In this document: positions 37,401-50,200 of the stretch, one piece after another
Numbering within the stretch: position 1 is the first letter of the stretch
Layout: each line of letters begins with the position of its first letter
Assembly: GCA_003024785.1 (NCBI GenBank)
Contig: PUQB01000873.1
Coordinates: 1-64,000, forward strand
DNA from: Selaginella tamariscina
Taxonomy: Eukaryota; Streptophyta; Lycopodiopsida; Selaginellales; Selaginellaceae
DNA length: 64,000 bases
Direction of reading: 5' to 3'
Notes under the pieces: generated by a model
Told to the model about the DNA's origin: nothing
The model's database searches: none
Seen by the model: only the letters and a program-made list of their open reading frames with translations
Made by a program: the position numbers and the translations under genes

Positions 37401-40319
37401 GAAATTACATGTAAAATATATATATAAAAATGCGTTAGATAATTTGTTTCCAAATTTCCCATTTAAGTTCCTAAAACAATATATAAAATAAATGTGTTTA
37501 TATCCTAGAGGTACATATATGTATTTGTAAACCTATATGTTATATTGATGACGTATAACATGCAAATACATATGTATATATCAATATATATGTTGATGTA
37601 TTCATATGAAACATACAAATGCATAAAGAGACACAATTATGACAATCCAATTAAATGTTTATTTAAAATGTACGTCATTAAATATGTACGTCATCTTCTT
37701 CTACATTTGAAGACATGCCTAATATATGAACCAACATATACATAGCTTGCACACGTGCACATACACATGCCTTCACGCACACACATGCTTACTTCAAATT
37801 GTTTATTTTAAAAAACTTGAAGATATGAACTAATTCTCAACACTTCCATTGCAACCATTTGTTAATTTATAATGACCTTTAAAACCAAATTAAATATTCT
37901 TTGAAGCCATAGAAATAGTGTAGCCTATATCTTATATATTTGTGTGTATGTGTACCCATATATGTTATATATATATATGGTTGAATGCATGCATGTATAT
38001 AATGTGTTATACATTTGCGGATGCATGTATGAATTAGATGAATATATAAAATTTAAATTATACAGACATGTATACATTTTGTCTAGCGTGAATTTGTTTG
38101 AAAATACATTTAATTTAATTCTTACATGTATTAATCATGACAATGTATACACATGCACAAGCATATATACACTAAATACATATTGTGACTTCTTGTCTTG
38201 ACCATGAAGAATGTGTTATATGGAACTTCATCTGTTTTTGGTGATCTCTTATAGGGACTTAACCATATTAATTTAATTATATATTATTACTTATATATAA
38301 CATACTAATACCACCATTGGTAAACCTATGCCTAGGGAGTCCACTTAACTAATATATAAATACTATATATAAATGGTCATAAAGTATATGGTAAAATTTT
38401 ATTAAATTAAATAAGTAAGTACACATACGTCACCATTGTGAAAGTCTCTTTGGTTACCATCGTGAAAGTCTTTATGTATGTATGGTAAAACTATTTGGTG
38501 ATTAAGGAAATTGAATTAATTATATGTTACATAAAATAATTAATGTTGAAACTAACAAACTCCTAAACCAAGAAGTATATATACAAATTGTTCTCAATTA
38601 ATCACATAAGTTAGGACCTTACAATATGACTTACACATGGTACTCTTATTTTTGGTATTACTTTATATAATTTCTTATGTGAGATTGTGAATGCCTTTTG
38701 AAAATATATAAAATAATAAGTAAATAAGAATTAATTTGTTCTTCCTTGTTTTATTTGTAAGAATATGTTGTTATTAATTAATTTGATTATGATGAAATTA
38801 GTTTAATTTTAACATGTACTTTAGCCTCTTTTATTCATTGATTCTATATTAACACTATTTAATAACTTAAAAGTGCAAAGAAAGTATCATTAATATTTAT
38901 AATTACATGATAACACTTTATCACTCAAATGAATAATCTTACACTTAGTTCATGTTTCAAATAACCCTCTTAATGTTTGGTTGGTAATATTAATAACACT
39001 ATGGCCCACCTAAGTAAATGTGTTTATAACTTAGATGTTCATTATTTCAAATTTATTTATTTTTATATTAATCAATTAAAAAGTTATTTAATAGGAACAC
39101 GAGGGCTTCAATTATTTCCTTGTTGTGAAAGGAATTATTAAGGCAAATGCTTTACATAAGTGAATATACTTCGTATATATTATTAGCAAAGACATTTACG
39201 TGTGATGCAATATAGGGCATATGTGTCAAATGACATCAACTTTACAAGTGTGAGAAAATGAAATGTGTGTATATCCATGTGTGTATGTAAATCTATGGCA
39301 TACAATTAAATATGTTAATTAAATTGTTTAAGTGCAAATTCACACATTTTTTATTATTTATTAATTTATTTGTGCTCAAGTAAGTTTATTTCGATATTAA
39401 AAATGATTTTACACTTACAAGAATTAATTAATACATTGAATTTTCATATTGTAATACATAGATGTACACACTTGCATGTTACATTTTCTCACATTTGTGA
39501 AGCTTAATTTATCTTAATTAATAAATTTATTTAATCTTTTTTTAAATTATAAATTAATAATTAAGTGATATGTCACATATCAAGAACAAACATGTTGTCC
39601 TAAAGGACTGCATCATGTCAAGATGCAAATGTATAAACAATATCATTTGTCACATGTAGTAAACGTATTTCATGTGTTGTGATGCAATGAGGTAACGTTT
39701 TAGAAGTATAAATAAAATATCGGAAGTATATAAAGGATGTGACATTTTAATTAATGCATTTGTCCTGAAATACTAATTGTGAGTATCAATATCATCTGAG
39801 AGACTATTCGTAACGAGTTAAGTATTTCTATATATTATATTTCTATGTAATCACCAGAAAGGATTTGCTAATCTAACTAGCACCAAAATAACCTTTGACA
39901 TAGAAGAAGTTGAAATGCGGCAATATACTTAAATATTTACACATGATTTTTCTTGTTTTCTTAAACCACTTGAGGTTCTATTATAACTTTATTAATAAGT
40001 GGAGGATACGGTAAACAAGCTCAACAAAGTGCAAGCGGAGGATAGGATAAATAAACAAGCTCAATAAAGTGAGTTAATCTTCTTTCTTACGTATTGTTTT
40101 TTAATACCACAGTAACGCAACTTAATCAACATATAGATCACATTTTATCAGTTTGAAACGATTCATCCGGGTTCACTCTCTTTCCTCTTTTCATATCTAT
40201 TAAATTAGTATTATATTTTAATTAACTTACACAGTAATGAAATAATACTAAACAAATTCAACACGAAGCATATTTTGGTGAACTATATAAAAGACTAAAA
40301 CAATTACCTTAGTAGCAAC

Positions 40320-41373
40320 TTAATAAGTTGGGATGGGCATCGATTCGAACCTTGGTGGATCTTCAAGGTACATAATTCCCTGCCGCTCGTTTTGCGTGGT
40401 GCAGCCCAGTTAAGACCATGGTAACGAGCGGTATGCCAACTCCACTCGAGAGTTCCTGACATCAATATCCAAGACCATCGATGAACGCCTTCACCTGTGG
40501 AGAGAAGTAGCTGGCCTTGGATATTGAAGCATGCAGCTCACAGAACCTTCGATCCACGGAGTGCACAAGCTCACTTGTGAGATTGACTGCCGTCTGAAAA
40601 TCAACACCTTCCGACAAGCAAAATGCCGAAGGAAGGTTGTTAAAATCTCGTCCTATGTACTCTTTGCGGAATGATAAGATATCGTTGGCTGTTACCATGT
40701 GGTCGACACAGGCAATCTCGATTTCTTTAATCTCCGGACGATTTAACACATGTTCATCTAGCTCAATGCCTGCTCCGTATTCCATCAAGGGAACCAGTAT
40801 CATGCCAGAGCTAACAACACGCTTGAGTTCAAGTAGCTGACTCGGGCTCAACACCGCATGCTTCTCGCGGAGCTTGGATTGATGAGCTATAAGATTGAAC
40901 AAAGTGGAGCATCTATCAGAGAGCCGAGCATATTGCGTTGCTGTCATGTTGGTCCGCAACTGTTCCCATAAGGAAACAAAGCAAGAAAGGAACATGTCAT
41001 CTCCTTGCTGACCATGAGTTTGTGAATTGCCTCGGATGACTTGAGTGTATCTATGCATGAGAGCTCCAGTCTTGTTGCCGTCGGCCCCAATCGACTTGAC
41101 GTCGTCAGCCTTTGTGTCCAGGAGAATGAACTAACATAAGAATTTTGTCAACAATGGGAGTCTCGATTCAAAGACAGTGGGCCAGAATGCACACGCTAGA
41201 AAGGGCCACTTCTCTGCCACAATGAACTCCAGTTCCTTGTCATTGGTGGATTCGGCAGAACATTTACAAAACTCATCGATTTCCTTGACTAGATTCTCGT
41301 ACACTGGATGCAGCTTGGACAAAGGGAATGAGCAAGGCAAGGGCGGAAGGTAGATTTGAGTGAGGCCTTCCAT
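40320..41373 (-). pseudogene. Terpene synthase-like pseudogene D (nonsense plus frameshifts)
   Basis: Fourth MTPSL copy. ATG at 41,373, TAA at 40,320. A TGG-to-TAG change near 41,130 (KFLCWF in copy A becomes KFLC-stop) ends the N-terminal frame just before the Asp-rich motif. The frame from 41,058 then runs intact through NDILSFRKE and the region that is frameshifted in A, until one base is lost near 40,465 (ATCAATATCC against ATCATATATCC), giving a stop after DGLGY. A further loss occurs near 40,395. D therefore supplies the correct frame for A's break, and A supplies D's; no copy is intact. Confidence 0.87.
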
Positions 41374-41454
41374 TGCCAATGAGAGAATGAGAGATTATTA
41401 CTAGAAGAAGAAGAAGAAGAAGAAGTATTGTACATTTGTAAAATACATCTAACG

Positions 41455-41465
41455 TAATTATATAG
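41455..41465 (-). promoter_or_regulatory. TATA box of terpene synthase D
   Basis: CTATATAATTA on the minus strand, as in copies A and C. The adjacent TGACG motif of copy A is changed to TAACG here. No Harbinger lies upstream. Confidence 0.55.
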
Positions 41466-41488
41466 TCGTCGAGCCGCGATTAAGTAAC

Positions 41489-41491
41489 AAT
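41489..41491. other. Unfilled Harbinger target site
   Basis: Flanks GATTAAGTAAC and GGTATTAGTATG are the same as those on either side of the element at 4,933-8,561. Here they are joined by a single AAT in place of AGT-element-AGT. Confidence 0.9.
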
Positions 41492-42580
41492 GGTATTAGT
41501 ATGTTCCTAAATAATTAAATTAATATATAATTAAATAAAATGTGTATTAAAATATTTAGCTTTATTGGTGAAGCATGTGGATATAAGAATAAATGAAATT
41601 CAGAACATATTGAAGAATAAAAGAGAGAGAAAGAAAGAAATATAAAGCCTATCCTCCACTTGATTCACTTGCGTGTAATGACACCGAAACTTTCCATATA
41701 GTTATTAATAAAGCTATAATAAAACCTCAAGTGGTTTAAGAAAAAGAAAAAAAAAATCATATGTAAATATTTAAGTATATTACCACAAATATATAAATAT
41801 TTAAGCATTTCAATTTCTTCTATGTCAAAGGTTATTTACTAGTGCTAGTTAGATTAGCAAATCCTTTCTAGTCGGTGATTACAGAAATATAATATATATA
41901 TATACTTAAGTCATTATAAAGTATCTACGATAGTTGATATTGATACTCACATAATCAAATAACAGTATACGATGTTATTTACGGCACGTCCGCGGCAAAT
42001 TAGTGTGGCAAATTAGGTCTTTTAAGTCAAATGTCTTAGTTAATATGTCACATCGTAAAATACACTTTGGTATATATTTTTAATTAAACGTTTATCTCAT
42101 TTTGACTTTTGCATTGCTACACATGTAATACTTTGAACGATGTGTCGAACTCACGTTTATTTTACCTCTTGCGTATGGACACCATGCAATACGTCTAGGA
42201 CATATGTGTCAAATGACATATTTATTATTGATACTTGACATGCCACCTAAGCATTAATTTAATTATTAATCTTATAATTTAAAAAGAGATTAATTAAATA
42301 ATTATATTAATTATTATAATTAAGATAAATTAAGCTTCACAAGTGTGAGAAAATGTATATGTACATCTATGGCATACAATATGAAGATTCAATTTATTAA
42401 TAATTCATGTAAGTGCAAAATTACACATTTCTAAATTTTGATTTATAAGATAATTTCAGTATATGATTACAAGTGCAATTGATTTCAATATTTAATTTAT
42501 AAAATAATAACCAAATATATAACATATTTTTAAATTTTAAACTTAATATATTATTTAGATTAAATTCATTTCACTTAGAT
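41492..42580. other. Non-coding flank related to 8,562-8,702 and 10,973-12,060
   Basis: 41,492-41,644 follows 8,565-8,702. At 41,645 it jumps to sequence matching 10,973 onward, so relative to the first block about 2.3 kb containing terpene synthase B is absent. No gene seen. Confidence 0.75.
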
Positions 42581-42588
42581 TAAATTGT
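42581..42588. repeat. Target-site duplication of MULE copy 2, left
   Basis: TAAATTGT directly precedes the element end GAGTGTCGCC. The same 8 bp follow the right end at 50,678-50,685. Mutator-like elements usually make 8-11 bp duplications. Confidence 0.6.
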
Positions 42589-42773
42589 GAGTGTCGCCAT
42601 TTTGGAGGCTTGGGGCCCAGGAGGCCTGGGCTCGAATATTCTAGAATATTTTAGAATATTCTTTTTGGTCGGCAGTATTGACCTCAATTGGCAAAATTTT
42701 TTTTTTAGTAAACTGTTGTATTTCTACCTTATTCTTTTTATATTAGCTTAATTTATTACTCAATACACATTAG

Positions 42774-45360
42774 CTAAAGTTTCTTCTTTATCTTAAGTAA
42801 AGCTGCAGTTCTCGAACCACCAGCTAGGCTTGGACGTGGAGGTGTCTGAATAGGTATTTCCTCTGGTCTAATGTTCTCTGCGAGCTTGTTTGTTACTAAC
42901 CTAGAGAGTTCGAAACTCTTCTCGGTTCCTATAATATTCCTTCCGAGCTTGACGGCAGCTAACAACGATGATCCGGTTCTGGAACCAATATCCCAGACTA
43001 GGTCGCCATGTCTACTGAGACGCTCAATCAAAAGCTGTATGAGTCGAACACTCTTCGGTTGAATCATCATCCTGCACAAACTTCCATTAGGATAAACAAA
43101 GTAAAGTACTTCCTTACCAAGCCTCTTGAAAACGGTCGACGGTATCGACGAGGATCGTGTTCATCAACGCCAGAGGGTTTGGCCTCTTCGACTTCTTCTC
43201 AGAGCTTTGCAGCACCAAGAGAACCAACAAGTTATCTTGCCACATAGACCAAGTTAAACTTGAACTTGAATAGCTAGCTTGCTAGGTTACCTTAATTTTG
43301 TCACGTATCCCCAGCCTCATGCACGGTAGACGCTGTAAGTCCCTGCAACCTCCAAGTTGATTACCGCAGCCGCCTGAATCACCACTGAAACAGAAGGAGA
43401 ACTCGCGAAGACGACCATGAAACCACTCGCTGCCAAGTGCATTCCACTGAACTGCAAGGCCTCCTCAAACTTCACCGAATCTAGCTGCACAATGTCTTGT
43501 TGATGCTAGCACCTCCATATACAAGTTCATTGGGCAAGTCAAGGATGATGAGGTTGAAGCTGTATTCACCTACCACTTCCTGGAACACTGTTTGTGACTC
43601 AGCTGTCTATATTTTGTCAACTGTTGTCGGAGCTTGGTGTACACCTCTATCTGGGAAGCACCCGGCTCGAAAAGGACATGCTCATCTCCTCCATATCGCA
43701 CACAGCCAGGTCGTAGGATCCACGGGATGCAGCCAGTGTCGGGATGAAGGTGATTAGGTCGTCCTTGATGTCCAAACCAGCTACAAGTGGCTGCACCTCA
43801 TTAATTGTAAAGTCGATTGCTGGCGGAGGTGCTGTAGAAGAGCTTGGTCCCGCTCCCACTCCCTTTGCAGGTGTAGTTGTCTTCTGCACCATCTTCTTCA
43901 TCTTGCTCTTCTTGATAGCCTCTACTTCGTCTGGCTCCGCTAGAAGATCATTGCCATGCATGTCGAACAGTGAGCTCTCCCAAGCTGGTGGCTGTTGCAA
44001 TGGACAGTCGAGCCAGAATGGAACATGCTCTTGTTCGAACGGTGTTAGAGCTCCTCTGCTCTTCGACCACATGTGAGGCTCGCTTGTATGATCTGTCCAC
44101 AGCTTCATCATTTGAGACGGTGCCATTTTCTTTGCCAGTATGAACTTGTAACACAAAGTTAGTCAATAGCAATGTTGGAATGAAAGCTTACCTCCATATC
44201 ATCCGACGCGCAGACTCCTCACGCTCCAGAAACTCATTCGGCTCCATCAAATAAATGAACCGTATGCAGTCATGGAAGGGCTGAAAGACCAGGCACTTGC
44301 TCCGAGTTTGCATCTTGTCAAACCAGCTCATGAAGTCAACATTCGTTCCACTTCTTCACCATCCTCTCGCAACCCCTTAAGGATCTGAATGGCTTCCTCG
44401 TGCACAACCTTCCAATATAAGTCCAAGGTGAACCACTTGATCCACTCTTTGTCCTGCATGCTTGGTAGCCCAAGTGTCTGTTGTTCTGCCTTGGATTCGA
44501 GACGAGTGAGCTTGTTCAAGTATCGGAGTCGCAACATGTTTGAAATCTTTGTCTTTGACATCGCGTACAGCTTCTCAATGCCCATCCAGCAACATTGCTT
44601 ATGAGAGATGTTCGTCACCTTCTGGAACCACTCCTCCCCAACTCTGGGTCTATGATAGAGAGGAACTTGTGCATACGCTTGTCATGCTTCTTGTACACTA
44701 GCTGCTTCAGGTTCAGTTCAAGCTGTGGATTGCCTTTAGCACTGGTGACTGCTCTGTCGAGATCATCGTCGATCTCGTTCTACACATAGAATAAGTTAAA
44801 AACTTCTTTCCTATAAATCAAATCAGGTTACCTTGAAAAGGATCTTTGCACAGATCAGGTTTGGAAGAGGATGCCAAGACGTCTTTCATGTTGCACTCTC
44901 CTTCCACTTCTGCACCTCAAGACGATCAACCTCCGTGAATGACTCAAGGATTTTCTGAGTTCCTTCAGTACTAGTGCAGACCGCCTTTACAGCGAGGAGA
45001 ATATGTGGTAGTGTTGTTTCCACAGATGTTTCTGAAGATCTATTCAATGAAACTGTAAGTCTTTAACGAAAAGAAAAGAAAATACTCACATGTTTATTGA
45101 TTGGAACATCGAAACTAGTTGAAGATTGTCGAGGTTCTTCATGGAGATGAAACTCGATCGAACGCAAATAGCCCATCGCTGGTTGTCCTCTGCATCCTCT
45201 CGGTAGAGCTTCTGCAAAGCCTGTAGCCTATGGTTCCCGTCCCAGCAGCTGAACTTTCGGTTTGAGAGCCTCAAAGCCCACTGTCTGTACTCCGGCTGAG
45301 TAAGAGCTTGCTCAAAAGACCGGTGCTGCTCGTACTAAACCGTGTCCTTCAACAGCTCTG
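42774..45360 (-). pseudogene. ParB-like / beta-class DNA methyltransferase gene, MULE copy 2
   Basis: Read from 45,360 down: WDGNHRLQAL (about 45,240), a ParB-type nucleotide/DNA-binding box; helical text with SNMLRLRYLNKL (44,540); a low-complexity linker with Thr/Pro/Ser (43,870); YSFNLIILDLPNELVY (about 43,560) in the place of motif IV (usually DPPY or SPPY); a hydrophobic strand ASGFMVVFASS (43,420); FVYPNG; then KSVRLIQLLIERLS, GDLVWDIGSRTGSS and GRNIIGTEKSFEL (43,050-42,880), a clear motif X-I-II module of N4-cytosine/N6-adenine methyltransferases. It stops at 42,774. The order IV to I defines the beta class. Stops near 43,640 and 43,330 and frame changes indicate introns or decay. The N-terminal exons have been flipped away by the inversion at 45,364. 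Motif I is confident; ParB is moderate. Confidence 0.65.
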
Positions 45361-45363
45361 TCT

Positions 45364-46098
45364 AGCTTGAGTTGGTAGCCACAAGGTTAGTCATCTTTGA
45401 TTTTTATTTTTTATTTTGTCTCCTAATCAATTGACTTGTGTGTTTGCTTTCCAGAGTTTAAAAAATGGTGAGAGCTTCAAAACGTCTACTAGAGACTGCG
45501 CCTGATGAAGAGCCACGGGAAGAGAAGAGGATATCGAAGCACAAGCGAGGCAAGAGAGGAGAACCATCTAATGTAGCAAAGGAGGATCCTCCAGTGACTC
45601 AGTCTGAAGTAGTACCAGTTGAGCAGGAGCAACCTCCATCAACCATCACAGATTTCCCGGAGAGCTCGTCGTAGTTGCCTCCTTCATCCGCTGAGGTTAC
45701 AGTCCTGAACGAGCAAGTGCAGATGACAGAGGTAGTTGAAGCTCTTTCTTCTTTTAGTGAGGACGACTTGGAGGAGGCAGTCAGCAAAAAGAGAGGCCGC
45801 AGGAAAGTTGATCCAAAAGGCAAGAAGGCGAAGAGCGATAAGAGCTAAAGGAGTTATACAGCATACCGGCTAGCCTGCATTTGGAGAGCTCAGCGAACCT
45901 GCTCGACAAAATTACTATCAAGGGACTTGGTGATCCTCCTGATGTGCCCATCTGTAAAATGCATTCGAACGAGGTGGTTCGATGAGTGAACCTAGGGGAC
46001 TTGGACAGGCTGGTGTCATCGTTGAAGAAGGTTGGTTATCTACACAACACGGCCTTATTCATTCTGTCCATCGGAGATCCACTCACTGCTGAGGAGCT
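45364..46098. other. Inverted segment with AGCT at both breakpoints
   Basis: This 735-bp segment is the reverse complement of 27,881-28,602 in MULE copy 1, while sequence on both sides is collinear between the copies. AGCT stands at each breakpoint in both copies (27,881, 28,599; 45,364, 46,095). Copy 1 keeps the gene contiguous, so copy 2 carries the derived arrangement. Confidence 0.88.
45465..46095 (+). pseudogene. Detached N-terminal part of the ParB-like gene
   Basis: Reads MVRASKRLLE from ATG 45,465 after an acceptor TTTCCAG. It continues through a charged domain, the NLS-like KKRGRRKVDPKGKKAK (about 45,790), GLGDP and LFILSIGDPLTAEEL (about 46,050). One TAG interrupts it at 45,672 where copy 1 has a frame change, and one base is missing near 45,847. 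Because of the inversion it now runs away from its former downstream half at 45,360, so no full protein can be made without re-inversion. Confidence 0.75.
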
Positions 46099-46820
46099 AT
46101 TGGTGCCGACCCTCTCAGTCGGCACAGAAAAGTAGAAGAGCATATCATGCCGACTGAGATAGGTTGGTGCTGACCCTCTCAGACGGCACTGAAGAGATAA
46201 TGGTGCCGACTGAGCTAGGATGGTGCCGTCCCTCTCAGACGGCACAAATGGGAAGACCCATTAACTCTGAAAAAAAAAAAATACTTGAGCCGCAAAGCAA
46301 AAAATAAACAAATTGAAAATACCTTGTGGCTGCTGACTGAACCAGGATGGTGCCGTCACTCTCAGTCAGCACAAATGGGAAGACCCTTTATCTTTGGGAT
46401 TCTGACACAAATGGGAAGACCCATTAACTCTGAAAAAAAAAACATTGTGATATGTATACTTGAGCCGCAAAGCAAAAAATAAACAAATTGAAAATACCTT
46501 GTGGTTGCCGACTGAGCAGGAAGGTGCCGTCACTCTCAGTCGGCACAAATGGGAAGACCCTTTATCTCTGGGATTCCGACACAAATGGGAAGACCCATTA
46601 ACTCTGGAAAAATGGATAGACCCAAAGCAAAAAAAAACAAATTGAAAATACCTTGTGTGTCGACTAAACCAGGATGGTGCCGTCTCTCTCACACGGCACA
46701 AATGGGAAGACCCTTTAACTCTGAAAAATAAATTATTTGAGCCGCAAATCATAAAATAAAAAAATTGCACATACCTTGTGGCCGCCGACTGAGCAGGATG
46801 GTGCCACAATCTAAATCGGC
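46099..46820. repeat. Tandem hairpin repeats between divergent genes (MULE copy 2)
   Basis: Five to six units of the same kind as 28,603-29,170: GTGCCGAC/GTCGGCAC or GTGCCGTC/GACGGCAC stems with a CCTCTCA-type loop, AAATGGGAAGACCC, an A-run, and the minus-strand donor-like CACAAG|GTATTTT. The duplicated phrase GACACAAATGGGAAGACCC is extra in this copy. An open minus frame through the repeats (46,890-46,366) is a by-product of unit length. Confidence 0.87.
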
Positions 46821-47290
46821 ATAGAAATCTCAATTGATTTACTTGGGCGTGCACAAATTGACTCGAAATGGATGGCGTCGCTCCTCTCAAGCCCCTTGGA
46901 GGAGATTTCAGATATCAGATCTGAGATAGAAAAAACCCTAGCCGCAATGGAAACAGTAAATCCTATTTACCAAAAACCCTAGCCGCAATGAAAACAGTGA
47001 ACCCTATGGAATAAATGTGACATTAATATTTAGGGTTAATATTAAAATATGTGAATAATTAGTAAAGGTGAAGATATTTCAAATCATAAAAGGTAATAAT
47101 TAAATTAAATCGGTGATACTAGAGAGGACAACATTTTAAGAACACTGTGAGCTGGGCAGCGTAGAATTAATTATATACAAAAGTGTATTCACGTTTATTA
47201 TCAATGATTATAATTTTTTTTGGCGAACAAGAGTGTGTTTAATCTTTTGCTTTGCTTTCCTAAACCACCGAGCTTTCTCCTTGCGTTGTC

Positions 47291-50200
47291 ATGGCCAGAG
47301 TTACCTATGAAGGCATTGACAAAGATTTCCCAGTCGATGAAGATGAAAATGCTTTTGTGTTTGAACATGATCTTCACTTTGCTTTCAACATTCCTTGTTG
47401 GTTCAGTATACATGTTGGTTCAATTGATGTATTTCTGCGAGTTCTGGAGAAGATGTGGAGTTGTTACCAGAAGGCAATGCATCAAACCAGTTTGTCTTTT
47501 ACACATTGTGCCCGGCAAAGGGCCCGTTGTTCAGGTTGTGGACAAAGGAGCGTGAGGAATCCATGCTGGTGTGTCTTCTAAGAGCAGACAAATGTAGGAT
47601 AGGGAAGGATCTCATTGGTTCGTCTGAAGTTAAACGAGTCTCTGAACTACCGCAGATATACAATGGAAATGTCATTTATGAACTTCCTCCAAAGAAAGAA
47701 AGCACAGAGAAGTACTTGGGGATGAATCGCAAGGACGGATGCTACCATTGGACACACCGAGCACAACACACTGGCATGTTCCAGCACGAGTCAGTCGAAG
47801 TTCATGTGTCGGACATCTCAAATGCATCAATCCTACTTGCCCCTACTTGGCTTTTGAGAAGAAAGCAAATGAATGTCACTTCAAGGGTGCTGTGAGAAGG
47901 CAAAGACAACTGGACAGGCAAAGACAACTGAGACAGGCAAAGTAATAGGCATGAAATGTAAGCATTGTGGAGAGGAGCCATTGCTAGTGCACACTTGTCC
48001 GGCTTATGTGTACTACATTTGCCAGACGACATTTCTTTTACAAGGTTGTTCATTCACAGAGGTGTTCATCAGCATCCAGTCAGCCCCTCAGTGTCAGCTT
48101 CAAACGTTCACGTGCCAGATCTAGTGTCAGCAACGTGGTAAAGAGCAGTCGCGAACCAATCAATGAGTGATTGAGTTTCAAGCTGCGCGTGAGCTCATCT
48201 TTGAAGAACTTTTCAAGGAAGAAGGAGAAGTCTCGTACACTGGTTTACTCTCAAAACTTGAACCTCTAACAAACCATCGAAGGTATTTTTCTTTAGATCT
48301 CTACACACTGACGTGACCTTTCCTTTAGGACTCGGGACTGGATTACACAATCAAGACAGAAGGAGACACACTTTAGAGAGGGTTACGAGGGTCTTCTGGA
48401 GCTGAAGACAAAGTTGCCAATACCTTTCATTCACGTCATACATGTTCCAGGGATGGAACTGCATGGTGCTGAGGAGCAGCCTCTGATCTTCAAAATGACA
48501 GTTGAGGGACCGGGTTCAGGAGTTGATTACATCAGAAGGTGTCAAAGTGGAGGAGACCTTCATGATCAATGGGTTGTTCTGGACCACACGCACCGTATAC
48601 CAGACTGGGCGACAATTGGAATACACCTTTATGACCCATTGTAAGTTGTAGAACTCTTCATAACACTTTCTAATCTTTGTTATCTAATGCTTCTTACAGT
48701 GTCAGATCCATGGTCACTATAGCTTACGCAGATATGTGCCGCGAAGATAATGTTGCAGTGCTGAAGTTCTTGAACACAATGCTAGAGGTTTGTAAGAAAC
48801 AGGGTTTGGAGAATGTCAACTTTGCTGGTTTCATGTCGGATGAGGCTGGAGCGATATGGATAGCCTTGCGCCAAGTATTCAACAACGGAGAAAAGATGAA
48901 AGGGAGGGAAAGAAGCTGTCTGTTTCACTTTATGCAATCCGTGCGTCAGGTGACAAAGAAATGGATCGCAGAAGAACACCGCGAAGAACACATGAAGCTT
49001 GCTCGTGCCTGGTGCAGCACTGAATGAACAATCTAAGAAAGAACAACTAGCAATTCTCGAGTTTTTTGGGAAGGACGAGCGTCAAATATTCGTGCTTTGA
49101 AGACATGGCTGTCTTGGTGGATAGGCATGAGGACCACATCTCCATGGAACTGGGAGACATGACAGAAGAAGGACTCGCGAGTATTCCAACTACAAACAAT
49201 GCTGAAGTGATTCACACAAGAGCAAGAAGAGCAAGATTGGCCAAAAGAGTACCACTGCTGGAGGCAACAATGTTAGACCTCACCGATGCAGTTAAGGTGA
49301 AAGCGGCAATAGAAGGGAGGTATACAGGGTCAGGTCCTTCGAAGAAACTCTGTTGAAACGAGTGCAACGAAACTCTCTGAGGGGAAAAGTGTATCTCCAT
49401 CAACAATTATCAATCTGGTGGAAGACGAGGAACACTTGACCAGCCCGGAGTTCACAAGTACCACTAACGTTCAAGTGCAAACTATTAGGAGAACAGTCAC
49501 AGGAACAGAACAGTCTGATGCTCGACGTTCACACAGACATGATGTAGAGTATACAGAGCGGGTGGTCCAAAACAACAGGAGAAAGAGGTTAAGGTTCGAA
49601 GAGGTTTTGGAGAGAGAGATTGCACAAACAGAGTGGGCCATCAGACGAATCGGAGCATCCAGTAAGGTTAAGTGTTTGGGGATGAATCAGGAAGGAACTG
49701 CTCTGTGTGGAAAACCAATCGGTTATCCAAGCAGAGTGCCAGCACCAGGATTCTACGGAAAACGAATGTACAGTGATGCCTTGGGGAATGAGGAGTATGT
49801 ACAACAGATGATGTGGTTCTGCCCAAAAGATTCAGGGTGTTTCACGTGGCCAAACGGCAAAATTCTTCAGTCACGAATTCCAACACCACCAATGGTTTGG
49901 CCTGTGCTCAAGGAAACAAAGCTGACAAGTGAGAGGTCAGAGAACTACAGGATGCAAGCTTTGTTCTCGAAGGTTTACAGGGGACAGCAGGAATAGTAGA
50001 TGAGGGTCAGAAGGACAAAACACCATTGCCACCACGTGGAGCTGGATCTACAACAATTCCACCTTTCGAAGGACGTATGGTCCGGACTCCAACAAAAATG
50101 TCTAAGGAACAAAGAAGCATTTCCACAAGGCCAAGACGTTTTTAGGTCGTGTGAGAAATGTTGAAGTGATAGTTAGAGGACGGAAGGAGGCTTTCATTGT

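Larger units (their letters stand above)
36621..41491. repeat. Segmental duplication, second copy (direct)
   Basis: Matches 1-4,932 from TCTTTACTTATAATG onward. 36,621-40,319 holds no gene, as in the first copy. A 20-bp local duplication around TACGTCAT occurs near 37,670-37,690. The end passes straight into sequence matching 8,562 onward, that is, without the Harbinger element. Confidence 0.9.

Noticed and set aside
46366-46890. 174-residue minus-strand open frame with repeated KGSSHLC phrases
   Set aside because: It is produced by tandem hairpin units. The equivalent frame in the other MULE copy is different in length and interrupted, so coding is unlikely.
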